NCBI RefSeq assembly: GCF_018294505.1
Contig: NC_057800.1
Location: forward strand, 471,368,955-471,432,954
Source of the DNA: Triticum aestivum
Lineage: Eukaryota; Streptophyta; Magnoliopsida; Poales; Poaceae
Length of the DNA: 64,000 nt
Reading direction: 5' to 3'
The notes under the pieces were generated by a model, which was not told where the DNA came from, did no database searches, and saw only the letters and a program-made list of their open reading frames with translations. The position numbers and the translations under genes are program-made. The stretch's first letter is position 1. Each line of letters opens with the position of its first letter. This document shows, in pieces, positions 59,001-64,000 of the stretch.

Positions 59001-61347
59001 CTTTCTGGATTCTGCCTCTGAACATGACTTAAGAACTGGATCGAGGGAGCTTGCTACAATGGGTTCCTCAAGATTTGGATCCTCCAGAAGAGAAGGGAGT
59101 GCTGGTGGGTCAGGGTATTATAGCAGGGCCTCTTCGTCACACACACTGAGCAGAGCAACCAGTGGTGTGAGCGCTTTGTTTAAAGGTAGCGAGTATGGGA
59201 CTGTCCTTATGAAATACACTTATGTGGTTGCATGCCAAATTTATGGCCAGCAGAAAGCTAAAAATGATCCGCATGCTTATGAGATATTGGAGCTAATGAA
59301 GAATTATGAAGCACTTCGTGTTGCCTATGTTGACGAAAAACACTCGGCTGGTGCCGAACCGGAGTACTTCTCCGTCCTTGTGAAATACGACCAGCAGTTG
59401 CAGAAAGAGGTTGAAATTTATCGAGTGAAGTTGCCTGGGCCACTGAAGCTTGGTGAAGGCAAGCCAGAGAACCAGAATCATGCACTCATCTTCACAAGGG
59501 GTGATGCGGTTCAAACTATTGATATGAACCAAGACAATTACTTTGAAGAGGCTCTGAAGATGAGAAATCTGCTAGAAGAGTTCAATCGCCATTATGGAAT
59601 TCGCAAGCCAAAAATCCTTGGGGTTCGGGAACATGTGTTCACTGGCTCTGTATCTTCTCTAGCTTGGTTTATGTCTGCCCAAGAAACAAGTTTTGTCACT
59701 CTGGGGCAGCGGGTTCTAGCTAACCCACTCAAGGTTAGAATGCATTATGGCCACCCAGATGTGTTTGATCGTCTTTGGTTCTTGGGCCGAGGTGGTATTA
59801 GTAAAGCATCAAGAGTAATCAACATCAGTGAGGATATCTTTGCTGGATTCAATTGTACCCTCCGTGGGGGCAATGTTACACACCATGAGTACATCCAGGT
59901 TGGTAAAGGAAGGGATGTGGGGCTCAACCAGGTTTCTATGTTTGAAGCCAAGGTTGCTAGTGGCAATGGTGAGCAAACTCTGAGCCGTGATGTTTACAGA
60001 CTGGGCCACAGATTGGATTTCTTTCGGATGCTCTCGTTTTTTTATACAACCATTGGATTCTATTTCAACACAATGATGGTTGTGCTAACTGTCTATGCAT
60101 TTGTCTGGGGGCGATTTTATCTTGCACTTAGTGGGCTGGAGGAGTACATCACCAAGAACACTAGCACTACTAATAATGCAGCCCTGGGAGCTGTCTTGAA
60201 TCAGCAGTTCGTCATACAGCTGGGCCTGTTCACAGCATTGCCCATGATTATTGAAAATTCACTTGAGCATGGTTTCCTCAATGCTGTATGGGATTTCTTA
60301 AAAATGCAATTGCAGTTTGCATCTGTTTTCTACACCTTCTCCATGGGAACCAAGACACATTATTATGGGCGGACAATCCTTCATGGAGGTGCAAAGTATC
60401 GAGCTACTGGCCGTGGATTTGTTGTGGAGCACAAGAAATTCGCCGAGAACTACAGGCTATATGCCCGTAGCCATTTTCTAAAAGCAATAGAGCTTGGCGT
60501 GATATTGGTTCTCTATGCATCTTACAGCAGCAGCGCTGGGAATACATTTGTGTACATCCTGCTGACGCTTTCCAGTTGGTTTTTAGTATCCTCGTGGATT
60601 TTGGCCCCCTTCATCTTTAATCCATCAGGTTTGGACTGGCTAAAGAATTTTAATGATTTTGAGGATTTCCTAAGCTGGATTTGGTTCCAGGGTGGAATCT
60701 CAGTGAAGTCAGATCAAAGCTGGGAAAAGTGGTGGGAGGAGGAAACTGATCACCTTAGGACCTCTGGTCTGTGGGGGAGCATCTTGGAAATCATTATAGA
60801 CCTCCGATATTTCTTCTTTCAGTATGCAATTGTTTACCGGCTTCACATTGCCAATGAGAGTAGAAGCATCCTTGTCTATCTTCTTTCATGGACATGCATA
60901 CTGCTGGCTTTTGTGGCTCTTGTCGCAGTTGCTTACTTCCGAGACAGATACGCAGCAAAGAAGCACATAAGGTATCGGCTTGTCCAAGCTGTAATTGTTG
61001 GTGCCACTGTGACTGGTATTGTCCTGTTGATAGAATTCACAAATTTCCAGTTCATTGATGCCTTTACTAGTCTCTTGGCTTTTCTGCCAACTGGCTGGGG
61101 AATCATATCTATTGCTCTGGTGTTCAAGCCATACCTGAGGAGGTCTGAGACAGTCTGGAAAACTATTGTCACAGTGGCACGCCTGTATGATATACTGTTT
61201 GGAGTAATTGTTATGACACCTGTAGCTGTGTTGTCATGGTTGCCGGGGCTCCAGGAAATGCAAACAAGGATCCTATTCAATGAAGCCTTCAGCCGAGGAC
61301 TTCATATTTCTCAAATGTTTACTGGCAAAAAAGGACATGGAGTTTAA
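56002..61347 (+). CDS. GSL5/CALS12-like: Callose synthase (1,3-beta-glucan synthase, GSL family), single exon
   Basis: A plasma-membrane enzyme that makes callose (1,3-beta-glucan) from UDP-glucose. The ATG at 56002 gives 1781 residues, the usual length of Arabidopsis CALS12/GSL5/PMR4, which forms wound and papillary callose at pathogen entry sites. Order: N-terminal cytosolic domain with VWGEAANLRF (~165-174); about six membrane segments (~305-570); a large cytosolic loop (~570-1340) holding the glucan synthase domain, with FFSNSLFMN (~880), VLTPYYNEEV, LRDLRHWVSYRGQTL and IQVGKGRDVGLNQ (~1290); then 8-10 C-terminal membrane segments (~1343-1750). There are no internal stops; most plant GSL genes have dozens of introns but the GSL1/GSL5 branch has few. 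GC content falls from 5' to 3', as in many grass genes. No broken key motif was seen. Confidence 0.95.
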   Translation: MTTPRATATRRVGSAAAAAQAAAGEPYNILPIHDLLAEHPSLRFPEVRAAAAALRAVGGLRPPPYSQWRADQDLMDWLGAFFGFQRDNVRNQREHLVLLLANAQMRLSSADFSDTLEPRIARSLRRKLLRNYTSWCGFLGRRPNVYVPDADPRADLLFAGLHLLVWGEAANLRFVPECICYIYHHMALELHRILEGYIDTTTGQPANPAVHGENAFLARVVTPIYGVIRSEVESSRNGTAPHAAWRNYDDINEYFWRRDVFDRLGWPMEQSRQFFRTPPEHGRVRKTGFVEVRSFWNIYRSFDRLWVMLVLYLQAAAIVAWDGETWPWQNLRGNQHREAQVRVLTVFITWAALRLLQSLLDIGTQLRRAFRDGRMLAVRMVLKAIVAAAWVVVFAVLYKGIWSQRDSDRGWSRGTDSRIMKFLYAVAAFLIPEVLAIVLFIIPWVRNALEKTNWKICYALTWWFQSRSFVGRGLREGTFDNVKYSIFWVLLLAVKFAFSYFLQIRPLVKPTKEIYRLSKVTYAWHEFFGQSNRFAVFILWLPVVLIYLMDIQIWYAIFSSMAGAFVGLFAHLGEIRDMKQLRLRFQFFASAMSFNIMPEEQHVNERTFLPNRLRNFWQRLQLRYGFSRSFRKIESNQVEARRFALIWNEIITKFREEDIVSDLEVELLELPPELWNVRVIRWPCFLLCNELSLALGQAKEVQGPDRRLWRKICKNDYRRCAVIEVYDSTKYMLLEIIKERTEEHGIVTQLFREFDESMNLDKFTVEYKMSVLQNVHAKLVALLSLLLKPNKDITKIVNALQTLYDVVIRDFQAEKRSMEQLRNEGLAQSRPTSLLFVDTVVLPDEENATFYKQVRRMHTILTSRDSMVNVPKNLEARRRIAFFSNSLFMNIPRATQVEKMMAFSVLTPYYNEEVLYNKDQLYKENEDGISILYYLKQIYPDEWEFFVERMKREGMSDMKELYSEKQRLRDLRHWVSYRGQTLSRTVRGMMYYYDALKMLTFLDSASEHDLRTGSRELATMGSSRFGSSRREGSAGGSGYYSRASSSHTLSRATSGVSALFKGSEYGTVLMKYTYVVACQIYGQQKAKNDPHAYEILELMKNYEALRVAYVDEKHSAGAEPEYFSVLVKYDQQLQKEVEIYRVKLPGPLKLGEGKPENQNHALIFTRGDAVQTIDMNQDNYFEEALKMRNLLEEFNRHYGIRKPKILGVREHVFTGSVSSLAWFMSAQETSFVTLGQRVLANPLKVRMHYGHPDVFDRLWFLGRGGISKASRVINISEDIFAGFNCTLRGGNVTHHEYIQVGKGRDVGLNQVSMFEAKVASGNGEQTLSRDVYRLGHRLDFFRMLSFFYTTIGFYFNTMMVVLTVYAFVWGRFYLALSGLEEYITKNTSTTNNAALGAVLNQQFVIQLGLFTALPMIIENSLEHGFLNAVWDFLKMQLQFASVFYTFSMGTKTHYYGRTILHGGAKYRATGRGFVVEHKKFAENYRLYARSHFLKAIELGVILVLYASYSSSAGNTFVYILLTLSSWFLVSSWILAPFIFNPSGLDWLKNFNDFEDFLSWIWFQGGISVKSDQSWEKWWEEETDHLRTSGLWGSILEIIIDLRYFFFQYAIVYRLHIANESRSILVYLLSWTCILLAFVALVAVAYFRDRYAAKKHIRYRLVQAVIVGATVTGIVLLIEFTNFQFIDAFTSLLAFLPTGWGIISIALVFKPYLRRSETVWKTIVTVARLYDILFGVIVMTPVAVLSWLPGLQEMQTRILFNEAFSRGLHISQMFTGKKGHGV

Positions 61348-62580
61348 GGTATGATATGTGTGTACTTGTCTTGTGTCTCCTCTTTGTAAGGATGCCTATG
61401 AACACTTTAGGAGCAAGTGGTCCAACTCTGCACATGTTAGCTTAGTTTCTAGAATTGCTTCTAAAGATAACAAATCATTGATTGTTCTTGAACTTCCTTA
61501 TCCCTTATTTTCTTGTTAGTTATTTTTATCCAACCGTTCCATTCATTGAAGAAACAGCACCACACAACACTTGTTTAAAGCTCAGTGAAACAAAAGGGAA
61601 ATATTACAGCGCCTGCTAACGCAGCCTGCTTTAACCTTATTTCCTTATTAGGTATCTAAACAAAAAATCTGTTTGTTTGAATCGCAAATGTCTTCTCATC
61701 TGCAATCAGATACTTGTTCTTCAGCTAAATTCACCTTTTGTTCTTTCAGCTCAACCCATTTTCATTTCTCAAAGTGATCTGCTTCATTATTCTGGAGGGT
61801 GCAGTTCTTCTCAGTGATATACGGTACGTGGATGGCACATGGTCAAGTACTGTAGTTTTGGTACAGCTGTTCTAACACACTAACATTGAGACTACTCTGC
61901 AGGTTCACAGAGGCTTCTGGTTTAGAGTAGATGGATGCTAGTTTCTGTACAGGCGACATCTTTACCTTGATTCTTTGTAACTTGATGTACACATGGATTT
62001 CCGTAGTAGAAATGATGCAATCAAACTTAATGAGTCGTCGATTCGGCTCATATTCATGGTTTGAGATTTTGCTAGTTTTGTAGTGAAACAGAGCTGTACA
62101 AACTTTATCCTGAATGGACCTCTCGTGCCAGACATTTCTTTGGGTGCTGCCATATTTTTGTTGTAAAGCTGGGAATCGCTGTTCCTGCTTTTACCTGCAC
62201 ATACATCTACATTGTGGGAGATTGTAATCTTGTACACCAATTGTTATCGGAAATGTCATCGGCTGGGTCTTCCCGGTGGCGCTGCTGTCTGATCCATATT
62301 GGGATGTACTACTTCTCATGTCAATCATTGTGTCTGCTTTATGCATGCTGCAGTCTGGATCCTGATCATGTTCTTCAGCTCTTGCCAATTATTGTCTAGT
62401 TTATGCATGCTGCAGTCTGAATCTTGATCATGTTCTTCAGCTCTTGTGCACAGTGATGCGCCTCGTCAGTTCATGTCGGCTTGTGTTTACTGGTTGAATT
62501 CTATGAGCCTGGCCTGGGCTTGTGCCATGCTCTATGCTCCACCTTGTGTGCATGAGATGCACTGCCAGGGCTAGCTTTTA
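61348..62580 (+). other. 3' UTR and downstream region, with a plausible 3'-UTR intron
   Basis: One base after the stop, a donor-like AAG|GTATGA begins (61349), and a pyrimidine-rich acceptor TTTTGTTCTTTCAG ends at 61749, giving a 401-bp candidate intron. No AATAAA signal was seen. No other gene was recognised. Confidence 0.45.
62322..62446 (+). repeat. Tandem duplication downstream of the gene
   Basis: A 47-bp block TTTATGCATGCTGCAGTCTG ... CTCTTG at 62338-62384 recurs at 62400-62446 with few changes; the offset is 62 bp and some similarity extends upstream. Confidence 0.85.
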
Positions 62581-62584
62581 CCCG

Positions 62585-63120
62585 CTGTGAGACGCAGTTC
62601 CATTTTCTTAATACTACGTGTTAAACATTTTTAAAATACATGTAGAAACTTTTTTTTAACTATTTGACTTTTTTACATTGTATAAATATATTTTTAAATG
62701 TCAATATTTTTAAAACTTGTATGTTTTTTAAAATGTAATAATGTACATTTCTTGAATAATATGAAACATTTTTTTATGTTGTATAAACATTTAAAAAAAT
62801 ACCATGTGCATTCTTTTTTAAACACTTTAAAATGTAATAATGTAATGATTGAATATCTATATTTGGAATATTTGTCATGCACCGAACGCTTCCCCGTAGA
62901 GATGGTTCCTTTCAGGTTTCTATGGGTTTTCTTTTATTATTACTATTATTATTTTCTATTTATTTTTTGCTTGTGTGTGAAGCAAAATTGTGCTTCCCCA
63001 AAAGTGAAGCAAAGGTGTGCTTCCGTGTGAAGCACAATTCGTGTGAAAGTATAGTTGTGCTTCACAATTAGTACAATTTTGTAGCACAGTTTAGCAAAAG
63101 AAAAGTTGACACCTATCAAC
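62585..63120. repeat. AT-rich repeat with GAAGCA/TGCTTC iterations
   Basis: Runs of AAACATTTTT-like and AATGTAATAATGT sequence are followed at 62975-63065 by repeated GTGAAGCA and TGTGCTTC blocks in alternating orientation. It looks like degenerate element sequence; no ends found. Confidence 0.5.
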
Positions 63121-63537
63121 ATGGAATCTACTTGCAAATATCTTGATGCGAGGATCGCCAACAGTGAAAACAGCTCGTGATTTGGATATGCGGTTCGAGA
63201 GATAAATCGGTTTGATAAACGAATCTATGAAATATGAGCAAATAAACCCACCCATCTCTCCTTGCCCAATGGAAGAAATCCAAAAAACTCCATAATTACG
63301 ACATGTGCCACTTGTCACCACCAGAGAAGTGGGAGTGACCCTTGCAAGGGGTATCCCTTTAACTAGTGATTTCACAGAGATGCACCCTGGCTTTGAGTTG
63401 TGACTCGACCTGAATTGCTGCACTCGTGTCCGTAATTAGCTTTGCCGAGCCTTGCAGGCAGACTGAGACACTAGGTCGATATTAACAAAACATGCGACAA
63501 ATGGAATTAGCATGGGGCTCATTTCTATAAAAAACGT
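63121..63537. other. Unassigned sequence
   Basis: No supported gene, RNA or element boundary. Confidence 0.4.
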
Positions 63538-64000
63538 TGAAAGTGCGTTATATCGACTAGAGGGGGGGGGGGTGAATAGGCGATTTTTATGAATTCTTCA
63601 CTGAGGATTTTGCGGGTGAGGAAATTTATGAGTGAAGAACTACTTGCAGCGAAATAAGTACTCAGAAGTAAACATAGCAATGCATGAGCATGGTCTCCAT
63701 GATGAAATGAAAACACGTACATATTACAAAAAGCGTAAACACAAGATAACACATGATAAGACAAACACGCTGAAGAAATTGAACTGAGGAAATAAAGGAA
63801 GTCTTCAGTCAAAGTCTTCAAACAGATATGAACAAGCACTCAACACATAAAAGAGGAAATGGAAGGGTTGAGGAAATGGAACCAGATAACTTGGTGAAGA
63901 CAATGATTTGGTAGACCAGTTCCAACTGTTGTGACAGTTGTACGTCTGGTTAGGGCGGCTAGGTATTTAAACCTGAGGACACACAGTCCCGGACACCCAG
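63538..64000. mobile_element. LTR-retrotransposon-like fragment running off the window
   Basis: From TGAAAGTGCGTTATATCG with a run of G at 63562-63573, the sequence matches in style a repeat I have seen often in wheat LTR elements, with purine-rich GAGGAAAT and GAAGTCTTC blocks. The other end is outside the window, so family and orientation are unresolved. Confidence 0.4.

Noticed and set aside
62698..63030. A 110-codon frame rich in Lys, Asn and Phe.
   Set aside because: It is AT-rich low-complexity sequence with the opposite strand equally open; no family match.
1..64000. CRISPR arrays, bacterial operons, tRNA or rRNA genes.
   Set aside because: None seen. The repeats present are transposon ends and LTRs, and the tRNA-like matches are only retrotransposon primer-binding sites.

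Overview
The window reads as a repeat-dense plant nuclear sequence, most likely from a Triticeae grass (wheat, barley or a relative). This rests on Angela/BARE-1/WIS-type Copia LTRs, several Gypsy elements (two with LTRs over 4 kb), Stowaway MITEs with TA target sites, and a single gene whose 5' half is strongly GC-rich, as is common in grasses. Superfamily calls are from sequence features; finer family names are from memory and given cautiously.

Layout. Bases 1-47125 are a nested pile of transposable elements. Oldest is Gypsy element B (+ strand), whose pol survives as 19030-19534 and 33331-35481, followed by its 3' LTR start at 35522. Into B went Gypsy element A (end of internal region 5588-6089; 471-bp 3' LTR split into 6090-6404 and 18874-19029) and Gypsy element C (19535-33330, 4.2-kb LTRs, nearly intact gag-pol with one frameshift). 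Into A went a minus-strand Angela-type Copia element (window start to 5587), which received a solo LTR (3288-4714), and element D (6405-18868, minus strand, two nearly identical 4.25-kb LTRs around a decayed interior). Bases 35926-47125 hold CACTA-like ends, an Angela solo LTR, a decayed B3-like gene fragment, two opposed LTR fragments, a Harbinger-like element, a palindromic Mutator-type MITE and an old Copia-like LTR.

The genic part runs from about 47126 to 62580. It holds one convincing host gene, an uninterrupted 1781-codon callose synthase (glucan synthase-like) at 56002-61347, closest by recall to Arabidopsis CALS12/GSL5/PMR4. Its upstream region has been split by two LINE insertions (47821-52577 on +, 52909-55247 on -) and two Stowaway MITEs. 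A four-codon upstream ORF overlaps the start codon, and a 3'-UTR intron is plausible. The last 1.4 kb is AT-rich repeat and another LTR-type fragment.

I found no tRNA or rRNA gene, CRISPR array, or bacterial-style system. The most interesting signals are the exact insertion order readable from target-site duplications, a non-coding but very young element (D), conserved short open segments and an ACGT palindrome inside LTRs, and the uORF on the callose synthase gene.
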